Source: Favolaschia claudopus
Taxonomy: Eukaryota; Basidiomycota; Agaricomycetes; Agaricales; Mycenaceae
Assembly: GCA_037176885.1 (NCBI GenBank)
Contig: JAWWNJ010000021.1
Span: 1,674,001-1,738,000 of the forward strand
Direction of reading: 5' to 3'
Length of the DNA stretch: 64,000 nucleotides
Part shown: positions 54,801 through 64,000 of the stretch, one piece after another
Numbering within the stretch: position 1 is the first letter of the stretch
Layout: every line of letters begins with the position of its first letter
Notes under the pieces: model-generated
The model's input: only the letters and a program-made list of their open reading frames with translations
Databases searched by the model: none
What the model was told of the DNA's origin: nothing
Program-made: the position numbers and the translations under genes

Positions 54801-55103
54801 AAAACTGTGTACCGAGTAACGCTCGTCGTCTATGTTACATCCCTTATAATAGCCTATTTCCCCCAAGGAGCCATTGAAATTAATGCTGCGGGGATCAAGG
54901 TAGTGGCGAGCAGTCTGAGGCGCCGCTTTGGGCCGACGGGGGGATGCTGCGCTTTCTCCTACCACCTTGAAAGGAATGCGCAGAAACCGGGCCATGGGAA
55001 TCAACTTGGCTGTGATATTGCTGGTCGCGGAATTGTGGCGAGGTTTTTTTGAAGGCGGCGGTGCTTCAAGAGCTAACGGTCTCTTCATGGTGGTGAAAAG
55101 AAG
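51800..55103 (-). pseudogene. DNA (cytosine-5) methyltransferase with BAH domain, probably decayed
   Basis: This is the family that methylates cytosine in DNA, in fungi mainly at transposons. Minus-strand order: a basic N-terminus (MKRPLALEAPPPSKKPRHNS, about 55,100), BAH blocks GDHIVHVQWFEKGELFF (about 54,600) and VYHTWDFVYMEKN...GLIPQVQQLRIRRFERHT (about 54,190-53,970), RTLIVECRAVKDVRGAFYVS, then the catalytic domain. Motif I is SVLDLCCGTA (about 53,660); motif II region FEIACAIDADESAVASFKC; GVLCGG near 53,300; motif VI FENVSGITGHND (about 53,010); motif VIII QNRNRLLLLAAQRG; target-recognition HYTGGVSREVARITAQI (about 52,400), GKFHTITTRTRADS; motif X YRQVGNAVPVQLGEGVA (about 51,870). The PCQ catalytic loop expected right after GVLCGG is not readable there (KQF-stop), and frames break nearby. 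Many short introns. Either intron borders are misjudged or it is inactive. Confidence 0.7.
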
Positions 55104-55670
55104 GAAAAGAATATCTTGTTTCAGAATGGCTTGCTGACCCCTCGATCTGCTGATCGTTGCCATCATACGTTGCCATATTCAGAAGTGGAAACCAAAAGTT
55201 GAGCGGATCACAGGGAGTTGTCCGACTTCGCCAGCTGCTTGTTTTCGTCGGCTGCGAGTGAAGAGATAGATGTCAGGCGTTGTTGCAATAAGACCCTGGA
55301 GAAATGGTCAAACGCGACAAAGGATGATACAGACCGCCATTTCGAAAGAGTGAGATTACGCGGTCGCCCCAACAAGAATTTGTTCGGTTCTCCGCGAGAT
55401 AAAGTAGGGCTGCCGGAAGCTGAGTTGGAGTAGTCTCCGAAACCCAGACGTTTATCCGCGAGGGCTCGAAGCTACAGTCAAAGTTGTCATAAGATATCCC
55501 CCGTCCACTCCCTTGTATGTAGTGGACCAGCTCGCTGAGGTCTGTGCGGTTGTACCGAATCAGGGTGTACTCGTCAGGATCAGAGAGAAACATAATCTTT
55601 ACATGGTGTTTGACGTCTGCGGCTGGATCTGCAAGGTCTTAGACATGTTCTGCAAGGTAACACAACGGGA
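55104..55670 (-). other. Unidentified coding-like region
   Basis: A minus-strand frame (about 55593-55273) reads FLSDPDEYTLIRYNRTDLSE, LVHYIQGSGRGISYDNFDCS and ALLYLAENRTN, with more open sequence upstream (EFYERGPDVVMRLLTH, ADPAADVKHHVKI across a possible intron). Amino-acid composition looks protein-like, but I do not recognise the family. It lies upstream of the methyltransferase on the same strand and may be a separate broken gene. Confidence 0.35.
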
Positions 55671-57371
55671 CGTACCATGAGTAAGCAATCTCATGACAAC
55701 GTCAGGCCCTCTCTCATAGAACTCCTCCGCAGTGCCCTACCAAGTGTCGCTTTTTCTGGAAAGGGCGTAGGATCACGGGTGTCTGTATCTTGACGGTGGG
55801 TGATTATGCTGTCACAACGCCATCTCCGTGAGAGGAGATGAGGTTCGAGAAATTGTCTCTTCATCAATAGTCCCCTAGCAGAACATGAGTGTTTCTTTTC
55901 AGGAAAGAATACTAACGTGCAACTTAGTCATGGGAAAAAAAAACTCCCGCATTTTCTTGTCGAAACTGGTGGGAGCCCCAGTACCGTGCAGAACATGACC
56001 CCAGTTGACCTGAAGAGCAGCTAGAATCATGTATTAGAGCTTATTAGCAAGTGAACTTTGTTTATACCGTTGCAGGGGTGTGGAGCGGTTCCAGATTTGC
56101 CTGGCGCTCGAGTCGTTGGTCTCAGACTGTCGCCCGAGCCAACCAACGCGTTGAAATCGACGCGGGAAGCGACGGCGCATCTGTTGGCTGTTATCACGAC
56201 TTCCCTTGTGCGCACTTAGTGGTTAGGGACATCGCGCAGGGCAATCTCGCGCTTGCAGCCCTTTGAATTTGAACCGAGATTGTCCAATTTGGATTTTCCT
56301 CTGAACTTATAAATCATCGGTGCAAAATTTTTCGTCAGTTGCTAATAAGCTCTATCCAGGTATATATATGTGTTCTACGTCCTCAGCAATCCCGGAAGGC
56401 TCTGGCACACCACCGGCTACGTCGTCGCGCGGCCAGAAACTAACGGCCGCCCCTCCATCCTCACCTCCCTTGATCTTGAGGTGAATTTTAGTCCTTCTTC
56501 GCATCTCCCTGCTACTTTGACATCACCGCAGTACCTTGAGGCCCTCATTGAGCGTCAATCCGACATGGTAGGCTGCAGCACGAGGTCGCTCCGCTCTGAC
56601 GCGCCAGCGACGAGTTGGCGGCAATGGATCCGGCAGTGCCTACCTCATATGGTAATTGACGTCATCGCATCAGAGGGAACTTTTTTTCGGAGCGCTCCAA
56701 TGTTTTTTTTTTTTGTATGTAGCCAATATGTAGCTGTCAGAAAGTATGTTTGTAATGCCGGTGCCCGGCTTACAGAAAAGGGGGAGCTTGCGTAAATTCC
56801 GTGTTCATGAGTATAAAACCAAGCTCTGCTCGGCGCATCACATTTGCTTCAAGTATCTTCATTGACTCCGTCACATTCGCTCTCTGTAGTCTGCTCAGTA
56901 GATAAGGGGTACGAAATGCAACTCCGGACAATTTTTTGACCCGAGAACATACTTCCACCATACCGCGACCGGGGAAACATATATTGCAAATTTACCTGTG
57001 GTGGATCCTGAGAGACGGGGATGCGTGACGGTCCAGCTACAGGTTTTTGGCTGTTGTAAGCATTTTGAGAGGCCAATATTAATGCATCTGCCCCTTGAGT
57101 CCATTCTCGGTCATAGCAAACTTGGGCATGTCTGGCCTAAGAAGTTCAGGATCCGTGGCCACCATTCAGAGCCGCATAGGTTAGACACAGAACCCCGAAT
57201 AGCATAAGAACCCAAGCCTTACAGTGTACCCCAAAGACGACAAATAGTCTTCAGGGATATCCAAGTGGGGATTCCTTCAATGTAAAAAGGCTAAAACCCA
57301 TAGGACCTGTTAGGAGTTCTCCCCTCCGAGGTAAAAATCCCTAGAATCCACCAGTAACCCAACGCAATTGT
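55671..57371. other. Unassigned, possible gene remnants
   Basis: Minus-strand MASQNAYNSQKPVAGPSRIP with VSQDPP (57076 to about 57000) could be the first exon of a gene, followed by a GTAAATTT donor; no continuation was identified. A T-run lies at 56703-56715. Nothing else is supported. Confidence 0.35.
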
Positions 57372-58690
57372 ACGTCTTCCCTTTGCCGAAGCATGCGCAC
57401 CACTGACGCGAGCCCAGGGACTTTAGGGTGGTAGGGGTGATCTTTGGGTGATCTTTGTTTTATTTGAAACCACCAAAGGTCCAAAATCGGCACGAGGAAA
57501 AGGGTAGGAAACAAGGTCCAAGAACCGGTGGTATATTTGGTGATTTTATAACGCCGATGAGAATGGAGGTGGGCTGACCAGCAGCATTGGTGTAGCGTCG
57601 TAAATCCGAAGAGCATCAAAGGCCAATTTTGCGAGGATCGGAGTAACTTCCCTCTTCGCAAGGACCGCGCGGTAGTAATCCATCACATCTGTGAAAGCAC
57701 CTTTGAACTCTGGTACTGTCTTGTACAATCCAGCCAGAAACTCTTCTCGGACTTGCATGAGCTCCGGATGATCACAAATAAACAGTGCATGGGCCTCGTC
57801 CTCCACGGCATCGAGACAGAATCTACAATTTCGCCATTGGCTCGGGACGACGTCTTTTCCTCGCTCCTTCCACCTACGCCGCTCCACAGCAAGACTGTGG
57901 CTGGATAGAACAAGGCGTGTCAGAGCGAGTCGATGCGCAGGGGTTTTAACGCGCAGATACAGCCGAAACTCCAAGGATTTCTTGGCCAATTTTCCCGGTT
58001 CTTTGTCCATGCCTACCAACAAGGAGATCCTTTGTTCGTGACGAGTTCGCAAGTTCGTGATCAAACCAGGCCTCTATAGAATGCTTTACTTGCTTCATGG
58101 CTTCTTCCACTTCTGCGACTTCCAAAGGGCCCGAGATATCCAGTGCCACGGGTATGTACAATTTCGAGAGGACAATACGCAAGTCGTTGATCCAAGAGAT
58201 TTTGCGTTGAACGCCGGCCTATCTTCATCCAGTTTAATCCAGTAGCACAGATTTTACAGCGCCAGATAAATACGCCGGTAGCGAATGGGCCAAATCCCTG
58301 TTTCGGAGAAAAGAACGGCCTTCATCGAGCGTGAGCCGATTCCAAGCATCCGACGGAGAAATTTTAGTTGAACTCTTTCAAGTAGACTCAAACTCTTCTC
58401 CTGAATATCCAAACAAATCTCGCATCCAGCAGTGAGATAGGGATCCACGCGAGCCATGTACAGAGTCCTTAATTCCCAGACTGGCATTGAACCCACAAAA
58501 CGATGGAGTCCAAGAATTATGTTAGCCAACTTTGACGCCTTCTTGGCCTCATAAATTTGCATCCCGTTTCGACCAGATACCGAGGTAACGTGCTAACTGT
58601 TCGTGATGTATTGGTTGGCCCGCAATGTGAAAAATAGGATAGAATTTTTGTCGACGTCCGTAAATTCGGCAAAGCGATCTGCATAAAGTT
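57372..58690 (-). pseudogene. LINE reverse transcriptase relic, second copy
   Basis: This is the same family as the element at 1-2097. On the minus strand it starts LCRIYGRRQKFYPIFHIAGQ (about 58,685), then ARYLGIW, KKASKLANIILGLHRFVGSM, LYMARVDPYLTAGCEICLDI, RRMLGIGSRSMKAVLFSETG, MRIVLSKLYIPVALDISGPL, CRFCLDAVEDEAHALFICDH, and ends TPMLLVSPPPF near 57,546. A family-specific 3' tail runs to about 57,372. It is 5'-truncated beside a long A-run and broken by frameshifts near 58,560, 58,255 and 58,050. It preserves the uninterrupted GAGTTCAAAGG at the site occupied by the MITE in the other copy. Confidence 0.88.
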
Positions 58691-59227
58691 GAAAAAAGAA
58701 AAAAAAAAAAAAAAAAAAGACAAGACCACCTGTCACCCCCAGTGAGAAGTCCAGGCAGCCAGATCGAGCCAAATCTGGCAAATCGAGCCAGGTAAAGCGG
58801 TTTTTTTTTTTTTCAATGTACTGGGTCCCGTGACGGAAAAAAGCGAAAAAGAAAGGGAACAAGGGGGCACCGGCATTCTAAAAAAATATATACTTAGGGC
58901 CATTTTTTTCTTTTCCGACCTCTGGGCTGGACTAACTGACTAACGTAAGCACTATATACGGCAATATGTTCCCACGGTTAAGTCGCCGGACTCGTTGACC
59001 TGAAGTTCATCCCGCAAATAAATATATTGGAGCTTCAGTTACTGTTCTAATGGCTTGAGAAGAGCAGCCAGACCAGGTTGGATGCTTTCCAACCTTCTTT
59101 GGAAGGCAAAACATTAGACTCGTGAACCAGTCGGTGCGGAGGTCGCATTCCGAGAGGATCCGGTTTGACAGATCAGACAAATATTTGGGAGGATAAATAT
59201 TTGGTTGTGATGGACGGGCTGACCTCC
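58691..59227. other. Homopolymer runs, no gene
   Basis: An A-run of about 19-26 nt lies near 58694-58719 and a T-run at about 58801-58814, bracketing a short segment. The rest is unassigned. Confidence 0.6.
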
Positions 59228-60569
59228 TTACCGACTGGGCCGGCCCGTTGACATTTTGGCTGATGGTCGTCTCCCCGCCATTTAAGAGGTGCGGACTTCG
59301 TCAAAAAACACTGAAACCCCGCTAAAAATGTGTCGGAACTTCCTATATGAAACATGGATAACTTTTGATTCTCTATCGATTGAGAAAAAGTTGCTTTTTG
59401 ACGAATTTTGAGGTTTCTGGGCTAGATAGAGAGCCGTGTAGCTGGAAATCGTAGCTTTGAGTATCGATACACGTTTTTATCTGGTTTTCCGCTCTAAATG
59501 TGGCGGGACTGAAGAGAATGGTGGTGGGCAGCGAGGGGGTTCCCACGATCCATCATTGATGTGACAGATTATTCCCACTTTCCACCAAAGTCAAGGAAAT
59601 ATGGAACTGCCCATAAGATATTCAGCATGTACGCGGCCCCTGGAGCTCGTGCCCATATAATCCTGTATATTCAGAGAAATCATTGTAATAGAGCCGGATT
59701 TTTTGATTTTTGCCTCGCTATGTTTATCAAAAGTGCAAATCATACTCGATGAACAAAATTTAAAAAAGTGGCTCTATTAGGTCGATTATCTGACCAAAAG
59801 TCGCGTCAGGAACCAAATTTGGACGCGTGAATCGGGTCAAACACAACTTTATGGGCCTAAAAAGATTTAGTGATGTATACCTAATTTGGGCGTGACATTA
59901 CGAGTGACACCCCAGCATGGAAGCGCCGAGCGCACAATTCATGTCCCAAGTTGGTCCCAAGATAACATTCAAAGGTATTAATGCTTTTCAAATGCTTTAC
60001 AGGACCAGCCAACGTCCCTACATTCAGCACTTAGCTAAATCGGCGTGAAAGTACTGAGCCATCAAAATCCCCGGATCCAAGTTGGTTGCCGGGTGATTGA
60101 TGGCCCATCATAAAACCGTCGCTGCCCACCACCAAAGAGAAAGAGACGCGTCTTCCTGTTTTCTGTGAGCAGCGTCACGGATTGTGACATGTGTTACGCG
60201 TCGCGTTCTGTCAGTGATCTGTCATGTTTGAGGGCTGATTTTGCGACTCTCACTTGCTTTGTGCTACGTTCTCACAGGCTGTCCTTCCCAAACTTTGTCT
60301 GAAGCTGGAGTTAAACCTCGAGTACCCTCAGAAGGTATTTTTTGAGGGTTTCAACTAGCTTTGCACTTGAAAACAGCATGTACCTGAAAATTTGTCCCCA
60401 AAACAAGGTGGGCTCATTCGATAGAGAATCAAAAACTATTCATGTTTCATATAGGAAGTTTTGGCACTTTTTCTGGAGCTTTCCGAGTGTTTTCTACGAA
60501 GTCCGCACCTTTCAAATGGCGGACAGAAATCCATCAGCCAAAATGGCAACGGTTCGGCCCAGCCGGTAA
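59228..60569. mobile_element. TIR element of about 1.34 kb, host of a nested MITE
   Basis: Long imperfect inverted repeats of about 155 bp: TTACCGACTGGGCC... at 59228 against the complement of ...GGCCCAGCCGGTAA at 60569, sharing CATTTTGGCTGATGG, AGGTGCGGACTTCGT, AACTTCCTATATGAAACATG and GATTCTCTATCGA. No transposase and no certain target duplication. A second element sits inside it. Confidence 0.8.
59519..60134. mobile_element. Nested MITE, 616 bp, 7-bp target duplication
   Basis: The ends are TGGTGGTGGGCAGCGA and TCGCTGCCCACCACCA (16 bp perfect). They are flanked by AAGAGAA at 59512-59518 and 60135-60141. Inserted inside the 1.34-kb TIR element, so it is younger than its host. Confidence 0.88.
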
Positions 60570-61188
60570 TTCAGTGGTCTTGTTCCGCAAGAGCACGTGA
60601 AGAATTACCGGATGGGGACGAGCCTAGCAAAACATAGCAACATTAGGTTGACAGCTGGGCCAAACAAAGCCACATTGACAGTGACTGCAGCGGAGCGACA
60701 CTACTACAACCCTAGAATATAGTAGAAAGCCACATGTGAACCTAGCACCAGTGCTTCTCACTCAAACAGACTACCAGAAGCTCATTCCCGGTCAAATTTG
60801 GGGGGGTCACAATTTTTTTTTCCGGCCTGGCGGCCGGACTAACCAAGGGGATCCAACGATAAGAGAAAAAGATATCACCTACAAAAGTTTTTCCGGGCAG
60901 TCGGCTGCACCCCCCCTCCCCATCCTGCCATATTGGGAAGGAGATTCCCACTGTTGTCACGGGCCGCGGCTCCCGGTCAGGCGCGCACACCCAAGTTCGC
61001 GAAGTTTGGCGCAGTTCGAAGTGTAGTGCGAGAATCTTACGGACCTATTGTTTAATTGACCCTCCTTAATCAGCATGAACCTCCACAGACACAAATACTG
61101 AGAAGAATGAAATAATCGATACTATTTCATATACTGTGCAAAGCAATGTTGAATGCGAATTAAATAGTAACTGAGCTCTAGGTCTCAT
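60570..61188. other. No gene; diverged dispersed repeat
   Basis: ACCAAGGGGATCCAACGATAAG (60842) and CACCTACAAAAGTTTTTCCG (60879) have diverged counterparts at 62840-62870 and 62770, in rearranged order. No ORF of note. Confidence 0.45.
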
Positions 61189-61440
61189 TTACGATGCTTT
61201 TTCGGCGGGGTGCAAGTGTCGCACATCCACCCTTTCGTGAATTTCACGCCTTCAAAGCAGTCTCGATGATACTAAAATGAAGTTCGCGTCAAAATCAAGT
61301 TGAATGAAGAAAACAAGATAAACCTCCTTACCCATTCGGTTTCACAACCTGCCGCTGAATTGGCCAATAGCTTCAGTTCGATTGGGTCCCAGCAGCATTG
61401 CAAAAAGGTCGTCAGTTTTTGACCAGTTCGAACGATGGTT
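61189..61440 (-). CDS. C-terminal PHD-finger-like exons of a host-type gene
   Basis: PHD fingers read histone H3 tails in chromatin proteins. Minus-strand exon 61440-61332 reads TIVRTGQKLTTFLQCCWDPI and ends AAGCETEW. A 60-nt GT-AG intron (61272-61331) leads to YHRDCFEGVKFTKGWMCDTC and TPPKKHRK, with TAA at 61191-61189. The C..EWYHRDC......W.C..C spacing is typical of the second half of a PHD finger (ING-like). The first Cys pair is not clearly spaced, so the finger may be degenerate. The upstream exons are uncertain. Confidence 0.5.
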
Positions 61441-61649
61441 AGTTCAGATTCATTTCAATGAGTATTAATTTGGCATTCAACGTATAAAGCTCGGTGCTGT
61501 TGTTGTCTCGGAAGCATATACATGCTGTATGGGTGACGGAGGGCGACAGGGCTTCCCTTCCCCTTCGTGCTCATTCTCCGTTGCGACGCATGCATGATGT
61601 TGCATGGTGGGAGAGGGCAAGGAGAGAAGATCAGACATCTGTCAAACGT

Positions 61650-62665
61650 GTACAACGCCCAGCTGGGTCGGCACTCAACCCCAGTCAAAAGTCGGGGGGA
61701 TGGAATGGGATAGAATGTGATAAAATGGCAAATCTCCAAAGTATCTCACTGTTTCACGAATGATTCGGAAAAATTACCGTCTTTTTGATATAACCTGGGA
61801 TGCTTTGTGAAAGTTTGAATATTTACACCTGCCATCTCAATCATTACGCCCGTCCCCGGCTGTCTTACAGATTGAAGCCCACTGGCATACGTATCTTCGA
61901 GATGAATTTGAACGTTGTGTAGAGGTCGGAGGGAAGACGGACGCACTGTACTATTCCGAAACTTAGTGAAATAACGGCCAGATGAATTGGAATAACACAT
62001 ACCAAGAAGAGTCGGGGTGTAGTCTCGCACTAAATATTCCGCACATTAGTTGACGACATAGCAATTTGAGTGATATTCAGACATACCATGGGTGGATATG
62101 AGCGAGCTCTGGCCCGACCATTCTATCGAGTACACCTGGAGTCATGGCTTCAGAAAAGAAGGCTAAAAGGAGCAACAAACGCACCTTTCCAGGTCTTCAC
62201 CAAGTCCTCACTGGGTTGCCGATGAATCGAAGAGTCGACGGGTGGCGCCGTGTGTTGTGTGCGAGAGACTACGGATAGAAGAAGGCTCGAAGGATATCAA
62301 TGTAGCAGTGAGCAGCGAGATGGAGGCAGCTTCGGTGGAAGGTGGGGTGAGAGAGGGTGGCAGTCGGATGGTGGTGGTAGTGGGAAGAGAAAGCAAGTCA
62401 TAAAAAAAAATCGTACGATCCGTATTTGAAGCTAATTTTCACCGGCGGCGAGCCAAAGTTACCCAACGGCGAGAACAGTTGTGTCGGCGTAACATGGAGG
62501 TCGAGGATGGTGGTAAAATGAGATGGTTTGTTCGCCATCACTAAATGATCTCAAACTATTCCACTCAGTCGCAACTTCGAACATTCTATCCCAAACGATT
62601 CCAATCAATCCAACCGACTTTTCACTGGGACTCAACCGGAAAAAGCCGGAACGTGCACACGTCAT
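61650..62665. mobile_element. Possible TIR element of about 1 kb
   Basis: The left block GGCACTCAACCCCAGTCAAA with AAAAGTCGG and GGGATAGAATGT (61668-61725) is inverted on the right (62565-62650, complement: GGTTGAGTCCCAGTGAAAAG, GGGATAGAATGT). Similarity is imperfect and the outer limits are approximate. Confidence 0.45.
61746..62150 (-). other. Coding-like exons of unknown function
   Basis: Minus strand from about 62145: MTPGVLDRMVGPELAHIHP, then a plausible 58-nt intron (GTATGT...TATTTAG) and an open region VRPSSLRPLHNVQIHLEDTY...GTGVMIEMAG. It might be upstream exons of the PHD-finger gene or part of the TIR element around it. The family was not recognised. Confidence 0.3.
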
Positions 62666-62912
62666 GTAGAGTGTCTGAAAATTAGCTGGAGGGCTCAAGG
62701 CAGTCAATTCTGTGTTGTAGGAACGCTCAAACTCGAAATCCGGCGTCTTTCTAAGCCGAAAACTTTTGACCTACAAAAGTTTTTTTTTTTTTTCGACCCC
62801 GCGGGTCCCCCTCCCCTACGTGATGTCATCAATTCTTATCGTTGGACCCCCTTGGTTCGTACGCAGGATGGCAACTTTCACGCAATTGTTTCGTTTCTGT
62901 TTGGTGTAACTA
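62166..62912. other. No gene recognised
   Basis: GGTGG-rich stretch near 62340-62390 and a T-run at 62780-62794. Remnants of the repeat also found at 60.8 kb. Confidence 0.45.
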
Positions 62913-63344
62913 GTGTTCACTCCGAGGGGCTTTCTGGTACACCTCGGAGCTTCTGTTTTCGGTCCCATTGTTGACAAAGAAGCAGAGCCAAATCATGTCA
63001 AAAAGGCTTCCATTGTTGCTTCCCATTGCTTATGTGTCAACAATCCCCGTTTTATAAAACGAATACACAGATCGAGACTGCGCCGATATCTTTTTCTTGC
63101 CACCATGAGTGCTAGGAGCGATTTCATAGAAGCTGGTTGGTCGCCGGTCAGTGCGGAGACTTACCGTACGCATCATTCAAAGACTTAAATTTGCGATGTA
63201 ATGCTAACATGCACATGCAGTCCCCGCCGATGAACATTGCTGTAAGAGTCCCATTGATTTTGAAGGCATAAGCTACAGCGCATCTGTTTGACAGCTTGGA
63301 CAGAGTTGTTACAGACTAATGACTATTCGTGGGGGACTATTGAC

Positions 63345-63951
63345 ATGCCCTGCATGTCCAATACAATAGCGGACTCCGAGCCTGCATCGTCAGCCTCTAA
63401 CTCAGACGCTTGGTCTTCAGTGGGAGGAAATTCGCAGGTCCCGGGTATGTAAATACATAATCCCAATCTACTTGTGCTGATTATTTTAAACCACAGAGGA
63501 CTGGTTTTTCAGATTGTTCTCGGAGCCTTTGCCAAGCTACGGCACTCGTACCATTGAAGAAGCGATGCCGGTCTGTTATTCTAACCGTTCATCGCTCGCT
63601 GTTGCAGTTTGGAGGGGAAACATGGAATCGAAATGCAGTAATTTGCAGCTGGATCTCACAACCAACATCAAACTTTGCGCCCCGTTGACACGTGGGCTAT
63701 GGTATACACAACCTTTAAATTTGTTCCTAACATTGCCACCGCTTACAGTATCCAGGGCATTGTTAGATCCTGAGGGCCCAACCTTCAGAAAACCGGCAAT
63801 ATGGACATGGCCATTCCTTCTGAAACTTGTCCTTTTGGACGAGCCCCTAAGCATCCAAGAAATCATTGCTGAGTTCTCCAAGAGGTTCACGTGGTGCAGA
63901 GGGTCGGACTGGGCTTGGAAGGTGGGGCGATTGTTTCAGCGAAGCCTCTGA
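63345..63951 (+). CDS. Two-exon gene, 184 aa, weak winged-helix resemblance
   Basis: Exon 1 (63345-63445) reads MPCMSNTIADSEPASSASNS then DAWSSVGGNSQ. A 52-nt intron (GTATGT...CCACAG, 63446-63497) joins in frame to EDWFFRLFSEPLPSYGTRTI. The total coding length is 555 nt (184 residues plus stop), an exact multiple of three. The C-terminal 45 residues (WPFLLKLVLLDEPLSIQEII, AEFSKRFTWCRGSDWAWKVG) loosely follow a forkhead/winged-helix pattern (LTL.EIY.wI...FPYYR...GW), but key residues differ. An inner ATG at 63354 is an alternative start. Function unknown; an additional 3' exon beyond 63951 is possible. Confidence 0.5.
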
Positions 63952-64000
63952 GTTTGGGCCAATAGTCCAGAACTGCAGAAGTCTATTCGAAGCTGTCTCC

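Noticed and set aside
58593..58862. Phe-rich minus-strand frame
   Set aside because: It comes from translating homopolymer A/T runs.

Overview
The window looks like a transposon-rich, probably heterochromatic stretch of a basidiomycete (Agaricomycetes-type) nuclear genome. The grounds are short (about 45-70 nt) GT-AG introns in nearly every recognisable gene, a Plavaka-type transposase, a DIRS-like retroelement, a SWIM-finger Mutator-like (MULE) transposase with an AT-hook companion gene, and a Zn(II)2Cys6 regulator. The species cannot be named from the sequence. No rRNA, convincing tRNA or CRISPR array was seen.

Layout. 1-4.1 kb: broken LINE (non-LTR) copies. An RT/3'-end fragment is split by a 539-bp inverted-repeat element, followed by an inversion junction and an opposite-strand gag ORF split by a solo LTR. 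4.7-5.6 kb: a small Zn2Cys6 regulator gene. 5.7-11.3 kb: dispersed repeats, a TA-flanked MITE and a truncated FAD monooxygenase gene. 11.3-13.0 kb: the 5' part of a DIRS-like element. 13.0-22.4 kb: a tandem array of 1482-bp units (five full units, one truncated, one diverged), each unit carrying terminal inverted repeats. 22.4-28.3 kb: a TIR element, a 963-bp tandem duplication, a MITE with a 9-bp target duplication, and a WRKY-GCM1 zinc-finger gene whose upstream side is packed with CAACCTA/TAGGTTG motifs. 29.5-37.3 kb: a composite MULE with about 0.4-kb near-identical TIRs, a Tc1/mariner-like transposase relic, a MULE transposase and an AT-hook companion gene. 37.5-40.1 kb: a Plavaka transposase. 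41-51 kb: a series of unrelated short MITEs with readable target duplications (10 bp, 8 bp, TAAT, AAG, TA, TAA) and a captured TRA1/TRRAP fragment. 51.8-55.1 kb: a BAH-containing DNA cytosine methyltransferase, probably decayed. 57.4-58.7 kb: a second LINE relic. 59.2-60.6 kb: a MITE nested in a larger TIR element. 61-64 kb: the host-like end, with a PHD-finger exon and a short two-exon gene.

How it fits together. Most of the DNA is mobile or derived from mobile DNA. Autonomous families (Tc1/mariner-like, MULE, Plavaka) lie beside non-autonomous elements whose target-site sizes suggest Tc1/mariner, MULE, hAT, CACTA and PIF/Harbinger machineries. Paralogous repeat copies within the window give unoccupied versions of three insertion sites, and a fourth insertion is shown by restoration of a reading frame. 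The most unusual feature is the 9.4-kb array, which appears to be an inverted-repeat element amplified in tandem together with a few bases of both flanks.
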